From positions 1 through 36,202 of the forward strand of contig BDSY01000050.1 in assembly GCA_002897895.1 (NCBI GenBank): a stretch of 36,202 nt of DNA. Direction: 5' to 3'. Shown in pieces: positions 22,215 through 29,989 of this stretch. The first letter of the stretch is position 1; each line of letters opens with the position of its first letter. The notes below the pieces were generated by a model that was given only the letters and a program-made list of their open reading frames with translations, made no database searches and was not told where the DNA came from. Position numbers and translations under genes: made by a program. Origin of the DNA: a bacterium BMS3Abin06. Lineage in GTDB: Bacteria > Nitrospirota > Thermodesulfovibrionia > UBA6902.

Positions 22215-22960
22215 AGACAGCGTTCATAATGCAAAAGGAGATAAGGGAAAGCATCCTGACCCCAAAAGGTTTTTTGTGGTATATCCTCACATCGGTTATC
22301 CTGAGCGTCCTGAGTTACCTGTTCCTGACCAACAGGGAGTTGAGTCTCCTTGACCAGGGGACCATGCTTTACATGATCATGAATTTTATAACCGCACTCG
22401 GGGTATTGATGGGACTTGTATTGGGGGCGGACGCCTTTGCCGGTGAAATAGAAAGGGGAACTCTTGAGGCGCTCTTCCTGAGTCCTGTAAAAAGAAGAGA
22501 GATTGCTGCCGGAAAACTCTGCGCTGTTTTAACGAACTGGGGAATTATCTTTGCCATCTCCCTGCCTTACCTGTACATTGTAGGAAAGGGAGGACAAAAC
22601 CTGCTGCCGGGGATTCTCTATCTCGGAGTTCTCGGGACACTCCTGTCCCTCATATTTTCCGCCTTTTCCATGGGTCTCTCGGCAAGGATAAAGTCAATGA
22701 AAAATTCCCTGATCATCTCATTCTTTATATTCCTGCTGGCAGGGGCGCCCATCTTTCTTTCAGCGGCGCTGCGCAGGACATGGTTCGGCAGAATCTTCGA
22801 TCTGCTAAACCCATTTGCGGATGCCGTCAATACCTTTGACAGCGTTGTCATTGACAGTCAGGGACTCAGCTATCAAACCGGGCGGGTTGCGATTATCTGC
22901 ATATACACACTTTTATGCATATGGTTTCTGAAAAGAAGCGCAGCTAAAGTTCAAATGTGA
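22211..22960 (+). CDS. ABC-2 type permease
   Basis: This 249-residue integral membrane protein has about six membrane segments, an amphipathic N-terminus (MKTAFIMQKEIRESILTPKGFLWYILTSVILSVLSYLFL) and the ABC-2 motif GEIERGTLEALFLSPVKRREIAAGKL in the first cytoplasmic loop. It is similar to NosY/GldF-type permeases and would form the channel for the preceding ATPase, probably as a homodimer. Its start overlaps the ATPase stop and its stop overlaps the next frame, so the unit is tightly packed. The substrate is unknown. Confidence 0.92.
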   Translation: MKTAFIMQKEIRESILTPKGFLWYILTSVILSVLSYLFLTNRELSLLDQGTMLYMIMNFITALGVLMGLVLGADAFAGEIERGTLEALFLSPVKRREIAAGKLCAVLTNWGIIFAISLPYLYIVGKGGQNLLPGILYLGVLGTLLSLIFSAFSMGLSARIKSMKNSLIISFFIFLLAGAPIFLSAALRRTWFGRIFDLLNPFADAVNTFDSVVIDSQGLSYQTGRVAIICIYTLLCIWFLKRSAAKVQM

Positions 22961-22968
22961 GGTATGAT

Positions 22969-23502
22969 ATGAAAAAGACAATATTGACTTTATCAATGAT
23001 TTTTTTTGCAACAATGCTGAATTATACATATGCCGCTGCATCCGGCCGTATCACGATATCCATTAATCCACCGTCTGTTCAGGCAAAGATGGGAGACAGG
23101 ATAACATATACGGGAACGATAACCAATAATTCCGGTAAGCCCGTCACTAACCTCATCACTTATATTTCGCTGGCTAATGTTACCCAGGGCAAGGAAGCGC
23201 CGATGGACCTCGAAGACTGGAGCGCCAACAAGGCAATCAGGGTGGATACTATTGCGCCGCATGGCACGTATATGGGTAAATGGCCGATGAGGCTTATTGA
23301 TTCAGGCGGTTATGTGGCTTATATAACGGTTGTTGATAAGAATAATAACATACCTGTAATCAGCATGATGTCGCATCTTGATATAAAGAGAGTGCTCAGG
23401 CTTAATCCGAACAATGTGCTGCCTGTAGCTATTGGTGAACCCATTCTCATCGGGGCGGTTTTTGTGTTTATCTCTTTTAAAAGAAGACCCGGAGTAAGAT
23501 AG
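22969..23502 (+). CDS. Membrane-anchored Ig-like exported protein
   Basis: This protein of about 177 residues has a signal peptide (MKKTILTLSMIFFATMLNYTYAAA), a single beta-rich domain (ISINPPSVQAKMGDRITYTGTITNNSGKPVTNLITYISLAN, then TIAPHGTYMGKWPMRLIDSGGYVAYI) of the NEW3/CARDB-like Ig type, and one C-terminal membrane segment (LPVAIGEPILIGAVFVFISF) with a basic end. It therefore stays on the outer face of the inner membrane. GAGG 7 nt upstream supports the ATG at 22969 over a GTG 12 nt earlier. It sits between the permease and the response regulator, so it could be an accessory of the exporter or a signal-sensing partner. No specific function is known. Confidence 0.85.
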   Translation: MKKTILTLSMIFFATMLNYTYAAASGRITISINPPSVQAKMGDRITYTGTITNNSGKPVTNLITYISLANVTQGKEAPMDLEDWSANKAIRVDTIAPHGTYMGKWPMRLIDSGGYVAYITVVDKNNNIPVISMMSHLDIKRVLRLNPNNVLPVAIGEPILIGAVFVFISFKRRPGVR

Positions 23503-23505
23503 GCC

Positions 23506-24174
23506 GTGCGGATACTGATTGTTGAAGACGAAAAAGCCCTTGCCGATATTGTCAAAAAAGGGCTTACAGAAGAAGGTTATGCGGTGGATGTTGCATACAA
23601 TGGCGAGGATGGGCTCTTTATGGCGGAGAATGAACCCTCTGATCTCATAGTCCTGGACATTATGCTGCCGATTGTCGATGGGATGACAATCCTTAAAAGG
23701 ATTCGCAAGGCGGGACTCAAGACGCCGGTACTTATGCTCACTGCAAAGGATACGGTAATGGATAAGGTCTCAGGGCTGGACAGCGGTGCTGATGACTATC
23801 TTACAAAACCATTTCTCTTTGAAGAGCTCCTGGCGCGCATACGGGCATTGATCAGGCGGAATTCCGAGGCCGGGACATCCTCTGTCGAGATAGGAGACCT
23901 TATCATTAACATGGCAACTCACGAGGTAAGGAGATGCGGGAAAGCTATTTTGCTTTCGGCAAGGGAATATGCCCTCCTTGAATATATGGCCGTAAACAGG
24001 GATAAGGTGCTGAGCAGGACATTGCTCTCGGAGCATCTGTATGACAGTGATTTCGATCTTGACAGCAATATCATCGATGTCTTTATAAACAGGATAAGAA
24101 ACAAAATAGACAGGGGATTTGATGTAAAGCTCATCCACACTGTTCGGGGAGCTGGATATATGCTGACGGTATAA
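23506..24174 (+). CDS. OmpR-family response regulator
   Basis: This is a full-length 222-residue regulator. The receiver has E7-D8, D51 in LIVLDIMLPIVDG, T in MLTAKD and K in YLTKPF. The winged helix runs from IGDLIINMATHEVRR to VKLIHTVRGAGYML and is complete. The start codon is GTG with TAGG shortly before it. It lies 3 nt after the Ig-like gene and 1 nt before the kinase, so it is part of the same operon. It is the best candidate to bind the 11-bp repeats ahead of the PepSY gene as autoregulation (inference). Confidence 0.95.
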   Translation: MRILIVEDEKALADIVKKGLTEEGYAVDVAYNGEDGLFMAENEPSDLIVLDIMLPIVDGMTILKRIRKAGLKTPVLMLTAKDTVMDKVSGLDSGADDYLTKPFLFEELLARIRALIRRNSEAGTSSVEIGDLIINMATHEVRRCGKAILLSAREYALLEYMAVNRDKVLSRTLLSEHLYDSDFDLDSNIIDVFINRIRNKIDRGFDVKLIHTVRGAGYMLTV

Positions 24175-24175
24175 A

Positions 24176-25573
24176 ATGCTATCTTCCATAAAAGCAAGGA
24201 TTATTACTTTTTACATGATTGTCCTGTTCGCGGCCCTGTCCGTACTTGGATTGTTTCTTTATTTCAGCCTCGGCAACATCGTCTACAATTCCATTGATTC
24301 AAGTCTCCTGTCCAGGGCAAAGGCTCTGGCAACACTGGTAAGCGAGGATGATAGTGAAATGGAGTTCGATTTTTCTGACGAGGTCATGTGGGAGTATAGC
24401 TCGCCGAAAAGCAGGAGCTTTTTCCAAATTCGCCGCCCTGATGGAACTACAATAGAGAAATCAGCTTCCCTGACAAATTCGGAACTTCCGTTCCTGGCAG
24501 GAGAAAATCAAACAAATTATAAAAATGTTTTTTTGAACGGGATACCTTTAAGACTCGTTAATTTTCATATTTTGAAGGAAATAGAAAAGGACGATAAAGC
24601 AACGGGCAGATACCACCGCCTCATTATCCAGTGTACTGAGGATATAAGCGCCCAGCTAAAAGTCATGAAGACTTACAGGATTGTCCTTTCCTTTTCTATT
24701 TTTGCAGTGATGATAATTTCTGCATTCGGCGGTTTTTTGATCGCGAGAAAAGCTCTTATTCCGATAAAGGAGATATCAAAGACCGTCGACAGTATCTCCG
24801 AATCAAATCTCTCAGAAAGAATAACCGTGGAAGAGGTTCCAGAGGAACTGAGGATACTGGCATCCTCCTTTAACCGCACCTTTGACAGCCTTGAAAGGTC
24901 ATTTAAGCGCCAGAAACAGTTTGCAGCAGACGCCTCACATGAACTCCGGACTCCACTGTCGGTTGTCCTTAGTGAGAGCGAGGTGACACTGAGAAAAGAC
25001 AGGTCATTGCAGGAGTACAAAGATGCGCTTACAGCCGTTATAAATGCCGCAAAGATAATGTCAGGCATGGTTCAGAAACTGCTTTTCCTGGCCCGTCTAA
25101 CCACAGACAAGAGTGGATTGAATATGAAAAATATTGATATCGACGAGATCATTCATGAATCGGTGAGGATGCTGACACCGCTTGCAGATCAAAAGAGCAT
25201 AAGCATGAATATATCCATCCCTGACAGATTTGTAATCCGTGGGGACAGGGCAGCATTGTTGGAACTATTTGTTAATATCATAGATAATGCTATTAAATAT
25301 AACGTCCCTTTGGGAAAGATAGACATTTCCGTCAAAAAAGAAAAGGGTTTTATAATAACCAAAATAAAAGACACGGGTATCGGCATAGCCGGGAAGGATT
25401 TAGACAGGGTCTTTGACCGCTTTTATCGTGTTGATAGATCACGCTCAAGAGAGCCTGGAAGCGTAGGGCTGGGTCTGAGCATCTGCGAGGGAATAGCAAA
25501 ACTGCACGGCGGCAGAATAGAGATAAAAAGTAAGGTTGGAGAGGGAACAACAGTTTCAGTTTATCTAAAGTAA
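24176..25573 (+). CDS. Sensor histidine kinase
   Basis: This 465-residue inner-membrane kinase has a first membrane segment at about 9-33, a periplasmic sensor of roughly 130 residues rich in acidic positions (EDDSEMEFDFSDEV), and a second membrane segment at about 168-190. A HAMP linker follows, then HisKA with H255 in ADASHELRTPLSVV, and an ATPase domain with NIIDNAIKYN, DTGIGIAGKDLDRVFDRFYRVD and GLGLSICEGIAKLHGG. The layout resembles the CusS/heavy-metal and cation-stress kinases. The acidic patch could bind metal or a cationic compound, which is inference. The cognate regulator lies immediately upstream. Confidence 0.95.
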   Translation: MLSSIKARIITFYMIVLFAALSVLGLFLYFSLGNIVYNSIDSSLLSRAKALATLVSEDDSEMEFDFSDEVMWEYSSPKSRSFFQIRRPDGTTIEKSASLTNSELPFLAGENQTNYKNVFLNGIPLRLVNFHILKEIEKDDKATGRYHRLIIQCTEDISAQLKVMKTYRIVLSFSIFAVMIISAFGGFLIARKALIPIKEISKTVDSISESNLSERITVEEVPEELRILASSFNRTFDSLERSFKRQKQFAADASHELRTPLSVVLSESEVTLRKDRSLQEYKDALTAVINAAKIMSGMVQKLLFLARLTTDKSGLNMKNIDIDEIIHESVRMLTPLADQKSISMNISIPDRFVIRGDRAALLELFVNIIDNAIKYNVPLGKIDISVKKEKGFIITKIKDTGIGIAGKDLDRVFDRFYRVDRSRSREPGSVGLGLSICEGIAKLHGGRIEIKSKVGEGTTVSVYLK

Positions 25574-25601
25574 GTATTGCTTAAAACCGGGGCTGAAACG
25601 G

Positions 25602-26333
25602 CTATCGGTTATCCTCTTTTAAGAGATTTGTCTTTTTTCTAAGGAATCTGGTGGATATATAAACAAAAGTGGCCATGATTAAAAGCACCGCCCAGAAGGC
25701 GTCTATTCCAAACACACTGTCCTGAGCAATGTCTTCAAAGCTATCCATAAACACGAAATAGAAAGAAATAATAAAAAATGTTGTATGCTCCCTTGACAGG
25801 GAGCTCTTTATAGAAAATTTGAGGCTTGGCGGCTGCCAGTGTCTAAACCTGGGAATAAACGCAGGCATCTTTTCTGCCCATTTCAGATATTTATCTCCAA
25901 ATTTTTGCCTCAAAAATTCCTCCTCGGCAAACATGATTCTCTCATAGTAGAGCCAAAATATCAGTAATGACACCAATATGCACCATGCAGATTTTGAAAA
26001 CATTGACATTCCCAGCCATATCAGAAAATTCCCGAAATAGATGGGATGTCTGACGATGGAATATATGCCGCTGGTGTTTAGCTCTGCTGCCTTTTGTTTC
26101 CTGGTATTCCTTCCGGATGTTCCCCCCGGGGCACATCCAACAGTAAGAATCCTTAATGTGATACCTGTAAGACTGATAAGGAGGCACAGTCCGTCCCAGA
26201 TATCATCAAGAGGAGTCTCTATTTCAGGAGACAAAAGGGGAATAATAATCAATGGCAGAATTAAAACTGGGAGATAGCTCCGCCACCTGAATAGTTTGTT
26301 ACCAACTCTTTCAAATTCCTCTTTTAGCGGCAT
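25602..26333 (-). CDS. Isoprenylcysteine carboxyl methyltransferase-like membrane protein
   Basis: This 243-residue integral membrane protein has about five membrane segments. The family block GIYSIVRHPIYFGNFLIWLGMSMF contains the intact RHP motif, followed by FAEEEFLRQKFGDKYLKWAEKMPAFIPRF. It belongs to the same ICMT/PEMT-like superfamily as the gene at 13021-13632, but is longer and otherwise different. A SAM-dependent methyltransferase role on a lipid or other membrane compound is likely; the substrate is unknown. It converges with the kinase gene, only 28 nt from its stop, and stands between two two-component systems. Confidence 0.87.
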   Translation of the reverse strand: MPLKEEFERVGNKLFRWRSYLPVLILPLIIIPLLSPEIETPLDDIWDGLCLLISLTGITLRILTVGCAPGGTSGRNTRKQKAAELNTSGIYSIVRHPIYFGNFLIWLGMSMFSKSAWCILVSLLIFWLYYERIMFAEEEFLRQKFGDKYLKWAEKMPAFIPRFRHWQPPSLKFSIKSSLSREHTTFFIISFYFVFMDSFEDIAQDSVFGIDAFWAVLLIMATFVYISTRFLRKKTNLLKEDNR

Positions 26334-26417
26334 AAAATTTTATATCAAAAACCACTATTAAAAATGTTAAAATTAAGCCACTCTTATCAATATTTTAACA
26401 GTCTTTCAGGCAAGAAT

Positions 26418-26493
26418 ATTTATTATATATAATAAATGAGTGCACATCTAAAAAAAGTCACCCCTTGTAGCTGTAATAATCGTTTTTGTAGCT
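26418..26493. promoter_or_regulatory. AT-rich palindrome and paired TTGTAGCT repeats before a response regulator
   Basis: A perfect 20-bp AT-only palindrome lies at 26418-26437, and two copies of TTGTAGCT occur at 26465-26472 and 26486-26493, 21 bp (two helical turns) apart. All lie between the divergent methyltransferase gene and the response regulator at 26550. They are candidate operator and promoter elements; no function is shown. Confidence 0.4.
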
Positions 26494-26549
26494 TTATCCA
26501 TTATCTCCACTATAAAGGCTTTTAGAAAAGACAGGAAAGGAGCATAGCA

Positions 26550-27236
26550 ATGCGCATTCTGCTTGTGGAGGATGATAAAAAGATAGCCTCATTTATTGTG
26601 AAGGGTCTCAGGGAGGCGGGTTTCGCCGTTGACCATGCCGCTGACGGTGAGGACGGGCTTCATCTGGTACTGACAACGTCCTATGATGCTGCCGTAGTAG
26701 ATATTATGCTTCCCGGCGTGGATGGACTCGGCCTTATAAGGCAGTTGCGCGCAAGGGGGATTAATACGCCCGTTATCATCCTGAGTGCAAAAAGGTCCCT
26801 TGAGGACAGGGTAAGGGGGCTTCAGCAGGGAAGTGACGATTACCTGGTAAAACCATTTTCCTTTTCTGAACTGCTTGCGCGTGTGCAGGCGCTTATCCGG
26901 CGGTCAAGCGGCGGCGTTGAGCCTGCACATCTTAAGGTCGGCGACATTTCACTTGATATCTACAGGCGTGAGGTTATCCGGGAAGCTAAAAAAATTGACC
27001 TTCAGCCCAGGGAGTTTTCACTCCTTGAATACCTTATGAGAAATGCAGGCAGGGTGGTCACGAGAACGATGATCATGGAGCATCTCTGGAACTATGACTT
27101 CGACCCCCAGACCAATGTTGTGGATGTCCTGGTATGCAGGCTCAGAGAAAAGATTGACAGAGATTTCACTAAAAAGATGATATATACCATCAGGGGTGCA
27201 GGCTATGTCCTTAAAGAGATTGACAAAGATATTTAA
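26550..27236 (+). CDS. OmpR-family response regulator
   Basis: This is a complete 228-residue regulator. The receiver has E7-D8-D9, D51 in AAVVDIMLPGVDG, S in ILSAKR in place of the usual Thr, and K in YLVKPF. The winged-helix domain runs from VGDISLDIYRREV to MIYTIRGAGYVLKE and is intact. AAAGGAG lies 8 nt before the ATG. The kinase gene begins inside its last codons, ensuring coupled production. It is a second possible owner of the 11-bp repeat sites, one of which lies just after the kinase gene. Confidence 0.95.
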   Translation: MRILLVEDDKKIASFIVKGLREAGFAVDHAADGEDGLHLVLTTSYDAAVVDIMLPGVDGLGLIRQLRARGINTPVIILSAKRSLEDRVRGLQQGSDDYLVKPFSFSELLARVQALIRRSSGGVEPAHLKVGDISLDIYRREVIREAKKIDLQPREFSLLEYLMRNAGRVVTRTMIMEHLWNYDFDPQTNVVDVLVCRLREKIDRDFTKKMIYTIRGAGYVLKEIDKDI

Positions 27237-28590
27237 GACCATCGGTTTTCGTATTACCCTCTGGTATCTTGTTATCTTCAGCCTGAGTTTTTTTGCCCTC
27301 TTTTCTATCCTGTACTTTTATATCCTGTCTTCTCTTACACAGGAAGATCATCAGGCAATCAGCACAAAACTGAAAGAACTTGAAGCATACTATTTAAAGG
27401 GCGGACTCGATGCGTTGACAGGTGAAATACAAGTGGAAAGTCAGGCGCTCGGAAGGGATAAATACTTTGTACGTTTAACTGATCCTTTTAGCAATATTCT
27501 TTATGAAAAATGGCCCGGCAACATAGCGGGTGTCCCTATCAGCAGCCAGAGCGCCTCAATGGTATGGTGGAGGTCGCTTCTTCGTTCCGTGAAGAAAGAA
27601 GACTACATAGAATATTTCTCATCAGCCTTGCCGGACGGAAATCGCCTTGAAACGGGCAAAAGCGCAGCAGGCAGACAAAGGCTGCTTGAGAGGTTCAGGG
27701 AGACATTCGGGGGTGTAATTATTGTGATGGTTATTCTTGGATTCGGTGGTGGAATACTGATAGCGATACGCGCCATGATGCCGCTCAGGGACATAATCGG
27801 CACAGTAAAAGAAATAAACGAGGGAAGACTTGATTCACGCGTTGCCGTAAGAGAAACAGGTGATGAGCTGGAGGAACTCTCGCTGCTTTTTAACGGTATG
27901 CTGCAGCGTATTGAAGAAGTCGTCAACGCAATGAGATCCGCCCTTGACAGTGTGGCCCACGACCTCCGCACGCCCATGACCAGGCTCCGTAACACTGCTG
28001 AAAACGCTGTCTATTCTGCGGAAAACATAGATACCTGCCGTGAGGCCCTCTCCGACTGCATTGAGGAATCCGAGCAGATTACCAGGATGCTCAATACTCT
28101 TATGGACATTTCGGAAGCAGAGACAGGTCTTATGAGGCTAAATCTTCAGAGGGTCAATATTTTCACCCTCATTGCCGATGTAGTTGATCTCTACCGGTAT
28201 GTTGCTGAAGACTGCAACATTACCATTCATTCTGATATACCCCGGGACATTGTCCTTGACGCCGATCCGGTCCGTTTAAAACAGGTTATTGCAAACTTGC
28301 TGGACAATGCCGTTAAATACACCCCTGAGAGCGGCAGGGTTTCGGTAAAGGCAGGGCCTGAAGCGGGATATGTCAAGGTCATTGTAGAGGATACAGGCAT
28401 AGGGATAGCCGGGAAGGAACTGTCGAGGATATGGGATCGCCTTTATCGCGGCAAAAACGCCTTATCCCGGAAGGGCCTTGGTCTTGGCCTCAGCCTTGTA
28501 AGGGCCGTAGTTCATGCACATAACGGACACATAGAAGTCTTTAGCAAAGAGGGCAAAGGGACTGCTTTTACGATTTCTCTGCCCCTTTAA
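27205..28590 (+). CDS. Sensor histidine kinase
   Basis: This protein of about 461 residues has a first membrane segment at about residues 16-42 (FRITLWYLVIFSLSFFALFSILYFYI), a periplasmic domain of about 120 residues, and a second membrane segment (GGVIIVMVILGFGGGILIAI). HAMP follows, then HisKA with the phospho-His in SVAHDLRTPMTRLR, and an ATPase domain with NLLDNAVKYTPESG, DTGIGIAGKEL and KGLGLGLSLVRAVVHAHNGH. I chose the ATG at 27205 over a GTG 9 nt upstream; both lie within the regulator gene, giving a 32-nt or longer overlap. It pairs with the regulator before it. The signal is unknown. Confidence 0.93.
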   Translation: MSLKRLTKIFKTIGFRITLWYLVIFSLSFFALFSILYFYILSSLTQEDHQAISTKLKELEAYYLKGGLDALTGEIQVESQALGRDKYFVRLTDPFSNILYEKWPGNIAGVPISSQSASMVWWRSLLRSVKKEDYIEYFSSALPDGNRLETGKSAAGRQRLLERFRETFGGVIIVMVILGFGGGILIAIRAMMPLRDIIGTVKEINEGRLDSRVAVRETGDELEELSLLFNGMLQRIEEVVNAMRSALDSVAHDLRTPMTRLRNTAENAVYSAENIDTCREALSDCIEESEQITRMLNTLMDISEAETGLMRLNLQRVNIFTLIADVVDLYRYVAEDCNITIHSDIPRDIVLDADPVRLKQVIANLLDNAVKYTPESGRVSVKAGPEAGYVKVIVEDTGIGIAGKELSRIWDRLYRGKNALSRKGLGLGLSLVRAVVHAHNGHIEVFSKEGKGTAFTISLPL

Positions 28591-28604
28591 AACCTTTCAA
28601 AAAT

Positions 28605-28647
28605 GTAATCTTCATGAAATCTTCCGGTAATGTTCAGTTTGTAAAAT
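28605..28647 (+). promoter_or_regulatory. Triple OmpR-type 11-bp repeat and promoter of the YkgJ operon
   Basis: Three adjacent 11-mers, GTAATCTTCAT (28605-28615), GAAATCTTCCG (28616-28626) and GTAATGTTCAG (28627-28637), are followed after 4 nt by TAAAAT (28642-28647), a -10-like hexamer. This matches the layout at the PepSY and PAP2 promoters. The site lies between the kinase stop and the first miniature element, so it is probably the original promoter of the downstream operon. Confidence 0.6.
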
Positions 28648-28670
28648 TATACAATTTGATAAAATAAATC

Positions 28671-28870
28671 GTAACCGTTCAGAGGGGGCGGTTATCAGTT
28701 TTCCCCTCTTGAGAGGGGATTAAGGGGTGTGTGTTTTTATCCAGTCTGATCTCTTTCATGTTTTGCGTTGCAAACACACCCCTGCACCCCTCTCAAGAGG
28801 GGATTTTAGTCTTTCCATTGCGGTGTTTGTAACCAGCAAACCTAAACAAACATAACCCGTGAACGGTTAC
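28671..28870. mobile_element. Miniature IS66-like element 1 (200 bp)
   Basis: Perfect 11-bp terminal inverted repeats GTAACCGTTCA (28671-28681) and TGAACGGTTAC (28860-28870) are flanked by a perfect 8-bp direct repeat AATAAATC (28663-28670, 28871-28878). The inside is a long imperfect hairpin, with CCCCTCTTGAGAGGGG near one arm and its complement near the other, and no coding capacity. GTAA ends and 8-bp duplications are typical of the IS66 family, so this is probably a non-autonomous element moved by an IS66-type transposase. It separates the predicted promoter from the YkgJ-type gene. Confidence 0.8.
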
Positions 28871-28903
28871 AATAAATCAAATTCGTTATGAGGAGATCAA
28901 TTA

Positions 28904-29269
28904 TTGGTTGTATTCAGTTATCTGTCAAATAAGTTATATGGATATGCCGGGAAAATTGCAGAGTCTGCCTTCTTCATCCATTTAGCCGGAAAGATAAGGC
29001 GCTTTTATCTCGTTCAGTTCAGGAAAAACTATGTGGAAGCCCAGCTGAAACGGCGCGAAGGGGAATGCCGGCAATGTGCGCGGTGCTGCTCTCTGGCGTT
29101 CAGATGCCCCCTGCTCACGAGGGAGAATTTATGCCTGACTTATATGAAAGGCAGACCTGATGTCTGCAAGCTTTTCCCGATAGACCGGAGAGATATGAAT
29201 GATGTGGCCATTTCCGGTGGAGAATGCGGCTATTGTTTCAAACAGGGTAACTACTCAGGTTCAAAGTGA
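28904..29269 (+). CDS. YkgJ-family cysteine cluster protein
   Basis: This 121-residue protein has eight cysteines in the Cys-cluster pattern: ECRQCARCCSLAFRCPLL, then ENLCLTYMKGRPDVCKLFP and GECGYCF. Family members are thought to bind zinc or an Fe-S cluster; the role is unknown. The TTG start at 28904 is chosen because GAGGAG lies about 9 nt before it and no in-frame ATG fits. The last residues (GNYSGSK) are encoded by an inserted miniature element; without it the protein would end FKQDK with a stop 15 nt before the next gene. It is the first gene of a run with a phosphatase, a DedA protein and two glycosyltransferases. Confidence 0.85.
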   Translation: MVVFSYLSNKLYGYAGKIAESAFFIHLAGKIRRFYLVQFRKNYVEAQLKRREGECRQCARCCSLAFRCPLLTRENLCLTYMKGRPDVCKLFPIDRRDMNDVAISGGECGYCFKQGNYSGSK

Positions 29270-29368
29270 CAAAGGCACACAGGTTAAAAGAAATATAAGG
29301 GAAGTTTTTAGCTTTTTTCACTTTGTCCCTTTGATACTTTGTGCCTCTGTGCCTGCCTGAGTAGTTAC
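29247..29368. mobile_element. Miniature IS66-like element 2 (122 bp)
   Basis: Perfect 13-bp terminal inverted repeats GTAACTACTCAGG (29247-29259) and CCTGAGTAGTTAC (29356-29368) are flanked by a perfect 8-bp direct repeat CAAACAGG (29239-29246, 29369-29376). The ends share GTAAC with element 1, but the remainder differs, so they are separate families of the same type. The inside has inverted blocks (AAAGTGACAAAGGCAC and CACTTTGTCCCTTTG-like). It lies in the 3' end of the YkgJ-type gene and supplies its last codons and stop. Confidence 0.85.
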
Positions 29369-29398
29369 CAAACAGGATAAGTAATAACAGGTATAACG

Positions 29399-29965
29399 AT
29401 GCTTGAGGATATAAACACAGGACTTTTTCAGTGGATTAATGCCGGGGCAGGTAAAAATCCTTCTCTGGATTATATTGCCATATTCTTTGCAGAGGGCGGG
29501 CCGTATATATTAATGGCGCTTTTTGTCTTTCTCTGGTTTCTCACCAATGAAAGGAGAAAGAATACACTACTCCTTGCTGCAGAGGCATCTGTTTTCGGAC
29601 TGATTTTAAACTTCGTTGTCACTCTCCTGTATTTTCATCCAAGACCATTCATGATTGGACTCGGGACAACCCTTATACCCCATGCGCCCGAGACCTCGTT
29701 TCCGAGCGATCATGCAACACTCCTTTTCAGCGCGTCTCTTTATCTGCTCGTATTCAGCAGATGGGTATCCGCAGGAGTTGTCCTTCTGATAGTGGCTATT
29801 TTGACTTCATTGGGCAGGGTGTACTGCGGGATACACTTTCCGTTTGATATGGCAGGCTCATTATTTTTAAGTATATTATCCTGTATTATGATTTACAGGG
29901 GCAGGTCATTACTCGAATATATAAACAGATGGATAATAGATATTTATAAAAAGCTTGCAGCCTGA
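29399..29965 (+). CDS. PAP2-type undecaprenyl-diphosphatase-like protein
   Basis: This 188-residue membrane protein has about five membrane segments. The motifs are LLYFHPRPFM (the RP motif), ETSFPSDHATLL (PSDH with catalytic His) and LGRVYCGIHFPFDMAG (GR...GIHFP.D). This set matches BcrC-like undecaprenyl-diphosphatases, which recycle the carrier lipid for peptidoglycan and other envelope glycans and can give bacitracin resistance. Assignment to this substrate is from motif resemblance. Before the 122-bp element landed it would have followed the YkgJ gene by 15 nt. A DedA gene follows 24 nt downstream, which also fits carrier-lipid handling. Confidence 0.88.
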   Translation: MLEDINTGLFQWINAGAGKNPSLDYIAIFFAEGGPYILMALFVFLWFLTNERRKNTLLLAAEASVFGLILNFVVTLLYFHPRPFMIGLGTTLIPHAPETSFPSDHATLLFSASLYLLVFSRWVSAGVVLLIVAILTSLGRVYCGIHFPFDMAGSLFLSILSCIMIYRGRSLLEYINRWIIDIYKKLAA

Positions 29966-29989
29966 AACGTATTATGAGAACATAAATTT

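Noticed and set aside
28681-28830. Possible CRISPR-like or tandem repeat from the CCCCTCTTGAGAGGGG copies
   Set aside because: Only two copies, in opposite orientation, forming the internal hairpin of the miniature element.
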